IMG/VR virus record: IMGVR_UViG_3300042691_018587
Span: 1-20,955 of that record
Length of the DNA: 20,955 nucleotides
Reading direction: 5' to 3' (one strand)
Origin: a virus
Shown here piece after piece: positions 13,113 through 19,742 of the stretch. How positions within the stretch are numbered: position 1 is the stretch's first letter; each line of letters opens with the position of its first letter. Both the position numbers and the translations under genes were made by a program. Below the pieces are notes generated by a model. That model saw only the letters and a list, made by a program, of their open reading frames with translations. It was not told the origin of the DNA and did no database searches.

Positions 13113-14754
13113 GCAAATAGAGGAGCTACTAAGCGGAGTATACGCGGGTAAAATTACGGTAGACAAACTACCCGAGGACCTTTACCTAGCTATAGGGGAC
13201 CACCTAGAGGACGCTATACGGGAGGGTTGGGGCGAGTTAGCTACTAACATACCGCTAGGTACTCCCGACGTGCCCCTATATAATGCCTTACGCGAAAACG
13301 TGTATATATTTAGCGCGGCTAAGACCTACCAACAAGTTAGGGATATGGCCGAGTTTATAGCCGAAAGTACTAGCTATACGAATTTTAAGCTAAAGGCTAT
13401 GGAAACCTACGACGAGTATAACGTAAATTGGCTTAAAGCCGAGTATAACACGGCCGTAGGACAAGCCCAACAAGCCAACCAATGGAAACGTATACAAGAT
13501 AGTAAGGAAACTTTCCCCTATATAAGATACTCGGCGGTTATAGATAGCAAGACTAGCGAAATATGCCGACCCTTAGACGGGGTTACTCTACCCGTAGACG
13601 ACCCTTTTTGGAATAATTACACCCCGCTTAATCATTTTAACTGCCGTTGCACTCTAGAGAAAATAGACAAGTACGAGGACGTTACTATAACACCCCAAAG
13701 CAAAATAGACGAACTAAACAAAGAGCTAGCCGAAACCGTAAACGACGAGTTTCGAATGAATAGCGGTAAAGACGGTTATATATTCGACCCTAATAGCCAC
13801 CCCTATTTTAAAGTAGCGCCCAAAGACAAGCCGCTAGCTAAAGAAAATTTTAACTTGCCTATACCGCCGCCTATAGAGCCAAAGGTAGAGCCGTTAAAAA
13901 AAGACACGGGTATAGAGCAACGCCTTAAAAAAGTAAAAGAGGAGGCTAAACGCTTGCACGAAACGGGCGAGGGTAAAACTTTTAGGGAGTTATCCGATAA
14001 AATAAAGGCAATTAACGACGAAACCGAGGTGGTTTACGACAAGTACGAGAAACTACTAAAAACTAGAGGCTTTAGCGACCCCGAAACTGTAGAGGTTAGG
14101 AAAAAATTTAACGAACTTATACTAAATAGGAGAGCATTAGAGGCGCAAAGAGAGCCTATAAAGCTACTATACGAAAGTAAGGTTACGGAAATTTTAGAAA
14201 ATAGAAACGCCCCAAGTAAATTTACACTAGGGGCTAGCCCAACACAATATAAAAGTATTGAAAGATTAAGGGCAAGCGAGGACGCTTTTAGGCGTATAGT
14301 TGGCAATAATTTACTAAACGAAAACGTAAGTATAGGCGTTAATACGCTTAGAAAGGACGGGCGGGCTTTTTATAGGAGTTACGAAAATGCTATTTCAGTT
14401 ACTAAAATAGAGGAATTAGGTACAATTACCCACGAATTAGCGCACGGGTTGGAGTACCATAACAAGGGTTATTTTGAGAAAGTAAAAGCCTACTACGCTA
14501 AAAGGACCGAGGGCGACACCTTGGAGCGCTTGCGGGACGTAACGGGAAATAAAAACTACGACACTTGGGAGGTTACAAAAAGGGATAAGTTTACCGAGCC
14601 TTATATAGGCAAATGGTATAAAAATAACGCGGGGCAACAAACGGCCACGGAACTTACTAGTATGTGGTTTACCGAGGTATATAAAGACTTAGACCGCTTT
14701 ATAGAAACCGACCCCGACTACTTCGAGCACTTTTATAAACTCTTTAACGAATGA
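13096..14754 (+). CDS. MuF minor head protein fused to a C-terminal zincin-like domain
   Basis: Residues about 60-190 form the phage Mu gp30/SPP1 gp7-like MuF domain: RYSAVIDSKTSEICRPLDG (144-162, C157) and YTPLNHFNCRCTLE (175-188, C183 and C185), the family's signature end. It rides in the head and is associated with DNA ejection. Residues 190-370 are a charged, helical linker. Residues about 370-552 carry a zinc-peptidase motif THELAHGLEYH (445-455: H446, E447, H450) with a downstream Glu (E519 in QQTATELTSMWF) as a likely third ligand. At 552 residues it is longer than plain MuF proteins. The zincin-coding part breaks the codon-context habit of the window, suggesting transfer. The next gene overlaps by four bases. 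This resembles phage MuF polymorphic toxins; toxicity is inference. Confidence 0.85.
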   Translation: MKFTDKQIEELLSGVYAGKITVDKLPEDLYLAIGDHLEDAIREGWGELATNIPLGTPDVPLYNALRENVYIFSAAKTYQQVRDMAEFIAESTSYTNFKLKAMETYDEYNVNWLKAEYNTAVGQAQQANQWKRIQDSKETFPYIRYSAVIDSKTSEICRPLDGVTLPVDDPFWNNYTPLNHFNCRCTLEKIDKYEDVTITPQSKIDELNKELAETVNDEFRMNSGKDGYIFDPNSHPYFKVAPKDKPLAKENFNLPIPPPIEPKVEPLKKDTGIEQRLKKVKEEAKRLHETGEGKTFRELSDKIKAINDETEVVYDKYEKLLKTRGFSDPETVEVRKKFNELILNRRALEAQREPIKLLYESKVTEILENRNAPSKFTLGASPTQYKSIERLRASEDAFRRIVGNNLLNENVSIGVNTLRKDGRAFYRSYENAISVTKIEELGTITHELAHGLEYHNKGYFEKVKAYYAKRTEGDTLERLRDVTGNKNYDTWEVTKRDKFTEPYIGKWYKNNAGQQTATELTSMWFTEVYKDLDRFIETDPDYFEHFYKLFNE

Positions 14755-14972
14755 TTATAAAAATAAAATTAAACGGCGAGCCCGTTACAATAAAAGACGG
14801 CGTAGCCTATAGTAAAAATAAACCTATAGAGGAACTTATTAACTTTGTAAGTAAAACTATAGGCTTAGGGGGTCCCTCTTATATGGGGTATCTACCAACT
14901 TTACGGGATATTTTCGGCGACAAGATTAGAGTAATAGACGTAGAGGACGAGCCTAAAGACGTTATACACTAA
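14751..14972 (+). CDS. Hypothetical 73-aa protein, candidate immunity partner
   Basis: The start overlaps the MuF-zincin stop as ATGA, so translation is coupled to it. The 73-residue product has a beta-prone N-terminus (IIKIKLNGEPVTIKDGVAYS), a central helix (IEELINFVSKTIG), a GLGGPSYMGYLP turn and an acidic C-terminus (RVIDVEDEPKDVIH). It is acidic overall, has no signal peptide or membrane segment and should be cytoplasmic, which fits an inhibitor of a MuF-linked enzyme. In MuF polymorphic toxin systems an immunity gene commonly follows the fusion. I recognise no family, so the partner role is inference from position only. It could instead be a virion accessory protein. Confidence 0.6.
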   Translation: MIIKIKLNGEPVTIKDGVAYSKNKPIEELINFVSKTIGLGGPSYMGYLPTLRDIFGDKIRVIDVEDEPKDVIH

Positions 14973-14982
14973 ATTTAACTAT

Positions 14983-15345
14983 ATGAAACCAATACAAGTA
15001 CTTAACAAATTTTTAGAGGCGCGGGATTGTATGCACCTAGTACACCTTAATACTACTAGCTACGCCGAGCACAAGGCGCTAGGTAAGTTTTACGAGGGTT
15101 GGCTAGACCTAGTAGATACGTTTATAGAAACCTTACAAGGTAGCCAAGGTAGAGTAGCGGGCGACGTTACTATAACCGCCTCTAGTAGTACCAACTCGGT
15201 AGAGTATTTAACCCAATTACGGGCCTTTTTGCAAGTAGACGCGCCTAGTATTATAGCGCCCGAGTTAGACAAGGACCTAGATAACATACTTGCGGATATG
15301 TTAGGACTAGTAAACCAAACCCTTTACCTATTAACACTTAAGTAA
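14983..15345 (+). CDS. Ferritin/Dps-like helical protein (possibly DUF5856)
   Basis: This 120-residue protein is predicted to be nearly all helical. The N-terminal half reads ARDCMHLVHLNTTSYAEHKA (13-32), with H18, H21 and H30, followed by FYEGWLDLVDTFIE (36-49) with E38, D42, D45 and E49. This His/acid spacing on paired helices resembles the metal-ligand pattern of Dps/ferritin-like proteins and of the phage family DUF5856 as I remember it. A Ser/Thr-rich loop (61-72) separates it from two more helices (YLTQLRAFLQ; DNILADMLGLVNQTLYLLT). Iron binding is inferred; a simple structural four-helix bundle is the alternative. It lies among head-completion genes and its stop shares one base with the next start (TAATG). 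Confidence 0.6.
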   Translation: MKPIQVLNKFLEARDCMHLVHLNTTSYAEHKALGKFYEGWLDLVDTFIETLQGSQGRVAGDVTITASSSTNSVEYLTQLRAFLQVDAPSIIAPELDKDLDNILADMLGLVNQTLYLLTLK

Positions 15346-15629
15346 TGGTATACAACTTTAGCGACTACGAGCCTACCCACAATAAAGCTATAGACCTTTG
15401 CGCTAACCTAATAGCTAACGCTAGGCTACATAGTTTACCTTTAAAAGCCTTGCACCTTACACCCTTGTACTATGAGTGGTATAAGAGCGGGGTACAAACT
15501 TTACTAAATAGGCCGCTTTTAGACGACGAATTTATGGAGTTTGACGGGGTAAACATAGAAAAGGGTAGTAGATACCAAACTAAAAGCGTAGTACTCGAGT
15601 ATTACGAAAATAAAACCGTGCAAAATTGA
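15345..15629 (+). CDS. Hypothetical protein of the head-tail module, 94 aa
   Basis: This 94-residue unknown starts on the last base of the previous stop codon (TAATG), so it is translationally coupled. It has a helical N-terminal half (HNKAIDLCANLIANARLHSL), a Leu/Tyr-rich middle (LHLTPLYYEWYKSGVQTLL) and a more extended C-terminus (MEFDGVNIEKGSRY). It has no Cys cluster, membrane segment or motif I recognise. Its place between the ferritin-like gene and the gpG-like gene suggests a neck or head-completion component, by position only. Its stop overlaps the TTG start of the next gene (TTGA). Confidence 0.65.
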   Translation: MVYNFSDYEPTHNKAIDLCANLIANARLHSLPLKALHLTPLYYEWYKSGVQTLLNRPLLDDEFMEFDGVNIEKGSRYQTKSVVLEYYENKTVQN

Positions 15630-16171
15630 GCAAGTTAAAACTAGACGAGGCGCTAGCTAGGTTTGAGCAAGTTAAAAAGACCTTGCCCGAGGTCCTAGCA
15701 AACGACGCCCAAAGGTTTTTTACTGCCTCTTTTAGAAAAGAGGGTTGGGACGACGGCGGCCTTAAGGCTTGGGCTCCTAGGAAAAACCCAAGTAGTAAAG
15801 ATAGCGGGCGTAACTTACTAGTAAAAACGGGTAGACTACGTAGAGCGGTAGCTAATAGCGTAAGAGGGGTAGCTTGGGGGCTTATTAAATTTGTTGTAGA
15901 CGTGCCTTATAGTTTCGTACATAACGAGGGCGGTACGTTTACTAGAAAGCAACACGCTAGAGGTAAATACTCTAGCCGCGACGTAGAGCATACGGGTATT
16001 TTTAGAGGTACTAAAACAAAACAAAAAACTAACAAACGGGTAGGCGAAATTACCGTAAAGGCTAACGACGCTACCTACCCCCAACGTAAATTTATGGGCG
16101 ATAGTAAAACGCTTAGAAATTTACAACGGAAAAAAATTAACTTAGCGTTATCTAGTATATGGCAAACCTAA
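15626..16171 (+). CDS. Virion morphogenesis/tail completion protein, Mu gpG-like
   Basis: This 181-residue protein has the layout of the Mu gpG/P2 gpS and HK97 gp10-like tail-completion family. It has a helical N-terminus (ARFEQVKKTLPEVLANDAQR), then FRKEGWDDGGLKAWAPRK (36-53) and LVKTGRLRRAV (64-74). PYSFVHNEGGTF (about 94-105, the Y..-H..G signature) precedes a basic C-terminus with PQRKFMG. The start is TTG at 15626: no ATG occurs before the C-terminal part of the protein, and the TTG overlaps the preceding stop as TTGA, so re-initiation is likely. It overlaps the next gene by 13 bases. Placement in a Mu-like neck module agrees with the call. Confidence 0.82.
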   Translation: MSKLKLDEALARFEQVKKTLPEVLANDAQRFFTASFRKEGWDDGGLKAWAPRKNPSSKDSGRNLLVKTGRLRRAVANSVRGVAWGLIKFVVDVPYSFVHNEGGTFTRKQHARGKYSSRDVEHTGIFRGTKTKQKTNKRVGEITVKANDATYPQRKFMGDSKTLRNLQRKKINLALSSIWQT

Positions 16172-16743
16172 ACGACTACTACCAAAGTCTAATAACAAAA
16201 ATAAACGCTACGGGCGTTTTTCCTTTCGTTAGGATATGGAATAACCAACTAGACCAACTAGAGGACGGTAGTACTTACGCTTTCCCTTTCCCTAACGCTT
16301 TCGTAGAGGTATTAACCCCCGCCAACTATTTGCCCCTAGGAGGCGGCTATAGTATAGGCGAGGTTACGGTACGTATACATATAGGCCAAATAGAGTACGA
16401 CGCGGGCGGCGGCCTTTTAGAGCAAAACACTAGCGTATTTTTACTACGTAACGCGGTTATAGTTGCTTTAAACAATTTCCAACCTACGGGAGGTAGTAGC
16501 CTTATGAAAATAGCCGAGCTCCAAGACTTTGAGCATAACAACCTATACCACTACCAAATAGATTTTAAGGGCAACCTAATAGATAGCACCGCTAGCACTA
16601 TAGACGGCGGCGTAACGGGCGAAATTACCGACGTAATTTTTAGCCCTATAGGCGACGCCGACCCTAGGGCCGATATAGACGTAGTAGCTAGTATAAGCGG
16701 CGAACAAAACGAGGACTATAGAAAGTATAAACTAAAAAAATAA
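16159..16743 (+). CDS. Putative tail terminator/neck protein
   Basis: The 194-residue product begins with a helix (LNDYYQSLITKINATGVFPF), followed by beta-prone segments (AFPFPNAFVEVLT and SIGEVTVRIHIGQIEY) and a short helix (VFLLRNAVIVALNNF). More strands follow (LYHYQIDFKGNLID). This alpha-then-beta layout, and the position between a gpG-like protein and a baseplate gene, match tail-terminator proteins that cap the tail tube and join it to the neck. The last 50 residues are an acidic tail (ADPRADIDVV) with a Lys-rich end. The assignment rests on length, layout and context, not on a signature motif. It overlaps the upstream gene by 13 bases. Confidence 0.5.
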   Translation: MANLNDYYQSLITKINATGVFPFVRIWNNQLDQLEDGSTYAFPFPNAFVEVLTPANYLPLGGGYSIGEVTVRIHIGQIEYDAGGGLLEQNTSVFLLRNAVIVALNNFQPTGGSSLMKIAELQDFEHNNLYHYQIDFKGNLIDSTASTIDGGVTGEITDVIFSPIGDADPRADIDVVASISGEQNEDYRKYKLKK

Positions 16744-16745
16744 CT

Positions 16746-17588
16746 ATGGCTAGGAGTATAAACGAAATACAAGCGAGTATAATAGCAAACGTACAAGCCC
16801 AACCCGAACTAGCGGCGGCTAATAGTACAAGTAAGCGGGCTATATGGCGGCTATGGACCTACGTAGTAGCGGTAGCTATTAACTTTTTAGAGCAACTTAT
16901 GGATATTTTCCAAACCGAGGTAGAGGCTACGGTAGCCCTTTCGGCTCCGCAGACGGCCCAATGGGTACAAGATAGAGTTTTAAAGTTTCAATACTCCGCT
17001 ACCGACCCGCAAATAGTACAACTTATTAACCTAGTGCCCGAGTACCCCGTAGTAGACCCCGAGCTAAGGATAGTTACGCGTTGTAGCGTTAAGTCTACTA
17101 TTTCTAACCAAGTAAGTATAAAAGTAGCCAAAGACGACCCCCCTACTCCCTTGGCGGTTGGCGAACTTTCGGCGCTCCAAAGTTACGTAGATACTATAGG
17201 GGTAGCTGGGGTAGAGTATTTAGTAACCTCTACGGCCTCCGATAAAATTTTTATAGACGCCGATATATACTATAACGGCCAATATAGTGCCGTTATCCAA
17301 ACCAACGTAATAAACACTATTACCGACTTTCTAGCCGCTATACCTTTCGACGGGGTAGTAAAGCTATTAGACTTAGAGATAGCTATACGTAATACGTTGG
17401 GCGTAAACGACGTAGTTTTTAACAATATAAGAGCTAGAAAGGATAGCACGGGGCTAGCTTTGGCTACGTATTTAGTGGAAAATAACGAGCTAATAGCTAG
17501 ACAATGGCCAACTATTAGCGGCTATATAGTAGGAGAAACTACCGCGGGTAGTACTTTAACCGATACCTTAACCTTTATACCCGAGTAA
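16746..17588 (+). CDS. Baseplate J-like protein
   Basis: This 280-residue protein resembles the baseplate J family (P2 gpJ, Mu gp47, T4 gp6-like), which builds the wedges of a contractile-tail baseplate. The N-terminus is helical (SINEIQASIIANVQAQPELA, then RAIWRLWTYVVAVAINFLEQ). Residues about 100-145 are strands, and GELSALQSYVDTIGVAGVEY (138-157) precedes SDKIFIDADIYY, recalling the conserved J-protein core. Residues 185-225 (VINTITDFLAAIPFDGVVKL, then IAIRNTLGVNDV) are the usual helix plus FDG motif. It is shorter than P2 gpJ-type proteins of about 300. The next gene starts on the last base of its stop codon (TAATG). The call implies a contractile tail. Confidence 0.8.
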   Translation: MARSINEIQASIIANVQAQPELAAANSTSKRAIWRLWTYVVAVAINFLEQLMDIFQTEVEATVALSAPQTAQWVQDRVLKFQYSATDPQIVQLINLVPEYPVVDPELRIVTRCSVKSTISNQVSIKVAKDDPPTPLAVGELSALQSYVDTIGVAGVEYLVTSTASDKIFIDADIYYNGQYSAVIQTNVINTITDFLAAIPFDGVVKLLDLEIAIRNTLGVNDVVFNNIRARKDSTGLALATYLVENNELIARQWPTISGYIVGETTAGSTLTDTLTFIPE

Positions 17589-18262
17589 TGAGTATATACG
17601 ATATAAATTTTAACCAAAAAGCTATAGAGTTAGCGCCTCCCGACAAGCGGCGCCCTATTTTTGTTAAATGGGTGCAAAGTCTACTAAGCCAAAACACTAT
17701 ACTACATAAAAAAATTTTTATAGACTACAAAACGGGCGCTAGTTACCCTAACTATAACCCCGCTTTAACCTACTCCCAAGGGGTTTTAGTTATCTACGGC
17801 GAAACCGTTTACCAAAGCCTAGAAAACTCTAACGCCTCGGTACCTACCGACCCTAGCAAGTGGATAGTATACCAAACTAGCTTTATAGGGACCAATGAGC
17901 GTATAACATATAACCACGTTAAACTAAGCCTAGAGTACGCGCTTAACCGACGTTTTCAAACTACGTTTAACCAGCCCCCAACCCTTAGCGACATATATAT
18001 AGTAACAAACGCCAAGCCGTTTGGCCCTTTTATAGTTGGCGCCGACGAGCCTATAAGTAGCTCGTCTTATAGTACTACTAGCTCGGACTTTATAATAAAC
18101 GCGTATAGCTTTGGTACTCTTTTTTATAACTTTACCGTATACGTACCTTTAGCCGTTTATAACGGCGTTAGTGCGACCCCCTCGGCTAGGGAAAACATTT
18201 TTAGGACCTTTATAGACCAATACAACACTATAGGAATAAATTACAACATACAAACCTACTAA
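17588..18262 (+). CDS. Baseplate/tail protein in gpI position with CBM-like module
   Basis: The gene follows a J-like gene by a one-base overlap, where P2 gpI or Mu gp48 proteins normally lie. The 224-residue product has a polar N-terminal part (about 1-60). A module at 61-95 reads TYSQGVLVIYGETVYQ, then NASVPTDPSKW. It resembles the family 5/12 carbohydrate-binding pattern and a similar insert in the connector gene at 10814. A helical segment (HVKLSLEYALNRRF, 110-123) and a Ser/Thr-rich beta part with FYNFTVYVPL (from about 155) follow. I cannot match gpI motifs, so the baseplate call is contextual. Carbohydrate binding to host or capsule glycans is a reasonable guess. Confidence 0.55.
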   Translation: MSIYDINFNQKAIELAPPDKRRPIFVKWVQSLLSQNTILHKKIFIDYKTGASYPNYNPALTYSQGVLVIYGETVYQSLENSNASVPTDPSKWIVYQTSFIGTNERITYNHVKLSLEYALNRRFQTTFNQPPTLSDIYIVTNAKPFGPFIVGADEPISSSSYSTTSSDFIINAYSFGTLFYNFTVYVPLAVYNGVSATPSARENIFRTFIDQYNTIGINYNIQTY

Positions 18263-18263
18263 A

Positions 18264-19166
18264 ATGAAAAAAGTAAAAACCTCGGATATAACTACCGCTA
18301 TAGGTATGCCTATAAAAAGCGGTACTATTGACCACTTACAAAGCGCCTATACCGACACCTTCGTAAGCCTTGTTAAAAACCTAATAGGCAAAGAGTACGA
18401 CGCTAATAAAGTTTATATTTTGGAGGGGTTAGAAAATACGGGCACGGGCAACACTTATACAATAAGCGCGGGCTCGGTATTTTTTTCTAACGAAATTTTC
18501 CAAGTAGACGCTTTTACGGGTACCGCGGCTAGCTCTAGTATTGTGCCTATGGTAAGCGTTACTACTACTTACTTTAGCGACGCCACGGCCGACCCCGTTA
18601 CGTTTACCGACGGCGTACCTAGAAACGTGCACGAAATAAGAAAAGCAACGCTAACGCTCCAAACCGTTACCCTACCAACTGCTAACCTAAGTTATTTAAA
18701 CTTTGTACCCCTCCAAACTAGGGCCAAAGTATTTAGCGCCGCGGCGGGTAATTTGCCCGCGGGTATCGTTTACGGGGGCACGGCCTCGGGTACGGTCAGC
18801 TTTATTAGCCTTTACGTTACTAAGTTGCAAGACCTTTGCCTAGTAAATTACGCTATAGGCGTTAATATAACTACGGCCCCCGCTAACTCGGATAGACAAG
18901 CCGTTATACCTTTAACGGGCCTTGGTTTACCTTTCCCTAATGGTATAGTAACTATAGGGGGAACTACTTTTTACGGTAATTATAATATAGGACACGTAAG
19001 TAACGCGGGAGGCGGCGCCCAAGGTACGGGTACGATAGCGACTATAGTAAGCGACTTAGGCGACCCTACCCTAAACTATACGCTTATGGTAAATTATACG
19101 GCTATAGCGGCCACGGGAGTAAGAACTATTACGGGCCAATTTTTTTATAGGTGCGATACTCTTTAA
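18264..19166 (+). CDS. Tail fibre/receptor-binding-like protein
   Basis: The 300-residue protein is low in charge and rich in Thr, Ser, Gly, Val and Ala, with predicted beta structure nearly throughout. The N-terminal part (residues 1-45) is more charged and helical (KKVKTSDITTAIGMPIKSG, AYTDTFVSLVKNLIG). The middle has TYTISAGSVFFSNEIFQV, and the C-terminal half is Gly/Thr-rich with VSNAGGGAQGTGTIAT. This resembles tail-tip or fibre proteins whose N-terminus attaches to the baseplate and whose C-terminus meets the receptor. It follows the baseplate genes by one base. No collagen repeat, enzymatic motif or chaperone gene is seen. The role is inferred from composition and place. Confidence 0.6.
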   Translation: MKKVKTSDITTAIGMPIKSGTIDHLQSAYTDTFVSLVKNLIGKEYDANKVYILEGLENTGTGNTYTISAGSVFFSNEIFQVDAFTGTAASSSIVPMVSVTTTYFSDATADPVTFTDGVPRNVHEIRKATLTLQTVTLPTANLSYLNFVPLQTRAKVFSAAAGNLPAGIVYGGTASGTVSFISLYVTKLQDLCLVNYAIGVNITTAPANSDRQAVIPLTGLGLPFPNGIVTIGGTTFYGNYNIGHVSNAGGGAQGTGTIATIVSDLGDPTLNYTLMVNYTAIAATGVRTITGQFFYRCDTL

Positions 19167-19175
19167 TTTTTTACT

Positions 19176-19496
19176 ATGGTTATAAAAACTAAACTACTAC
19201 CTAATAACGTGCTAGCTTTATCTATATGGCCTTTTATTATAGTAAACTCTAACGTAAAGCTAACCGAGGCAACTATAAGACACGAAAAAATACATATACG
19301 CCAACAAGTAGAAACCCTTATTTTGTTTTTCTATTTATGGTACGGTATAGAGTTTATAGTTAGACTTTTGCAATATAAACACCCTTATACCGCGTATAAA
19401 AATATAAGTTTTGAGCGGGAGGCTTTCGCTAACGAAAACGACGGCTATTTTTTACAATATAGAGAGCCTTTAAACTTCATAAACTACCTCTACTAG
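19176..19496 (+). CDS. Small membrane-associated HExxH protein
   Basis: This 106-residue protein has HEKIH (residues 36-40) preceded by a helix start (LTEATIR) and followed by a hydrophobic helix (VETLILFFYLWYGIEFIVRL, 45-64). It has a Glu-rich segment SFEREAFANE (78-87), where E80 or E82 could be the third zinc ligand. The layout (HExxH, membrane helix, then a late Glu) resembles small M48/M56-like zincins, and I recall similar short proteins in flavobacterial genomes. The N-terminus (about 11-24) may be a further membrane segment. This is the second HExxH protein in the window. Activity and substrate are unknown. The next gene starts with GTG sharing one base with its stop. Confidence 0.6.
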   Translation: MVIKTKLLPNNVLALSIWPFIIVNSNVKLTEATIRHEKIHIRQQVETLILFFYLWYGIEFIVRLLQYKHPYTAYKNISFEREAFANENDGYFLQYREPLNFINYLY

Positions 19497-19699
19497 TGGC
19501 GACAAAAAAAAGGGTACATACTAACAAGGTTTACGGCTACTTAAAGCCAAAAAATGAGGCTTGCTTTAAGGGCTTTGTAGCGGTTAACGAGTTAGGGGTA
19601 AGCGAGGCTATAAATATAATTTTTAAGGACTATTTCCAACGAATAAGCGAAAGCGACAAGGCTAAGTACTTAAACTATAAAAAACCCTATTTAAAGTAA
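19496..19699 (+). CDS. Small basic protein, possible ribbon-helix-helix, 67 aa
   Basis: The start is a GTG overlapping the preceding TAG stop by one base (TAGTG), which supports coupled translation. The 67-residue product is basic at both ends (MATKKRVHTNKVYGYLKPK; YKKPYLK). Its centre, CFKGFVAVNELGVSEAINII followed by FKDYF, could form the strand-helix-helix of a CopG-type DNA-binding protein, though the pattern is short and uncertain. No other family is recognised. It is followed by a hairpin at 19711-19734, suggesting that it ends the tail gene group. A regulatory role is inference. Confidence 0.55.
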   Translation: MATKKRVHTNKVYGYLKPKNEACFKGFVAVNELGVSEAINIIFKDYFQRISESDKAKYLNYKKPYLK

Positions 19700-19710
19700 T
19701 GTACCCCACA

Positions 19711-19742
19711 CGCCTATAGTATTTAAAATAGGCGCTAATTTT
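19711..19742 (+). terminator. Terminator-like hairpin before the protease gene
   Basis: CGCCTAT (19711-19717) pairs with ATAGGCG (19728-19734) around a 10-nt A/T-rich loop, followed by CTAATTTT. It separates the tail genes from the protease gene. The loop is long and the T tract short, so it may be only a partial terminator. Confidence 0.45.
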
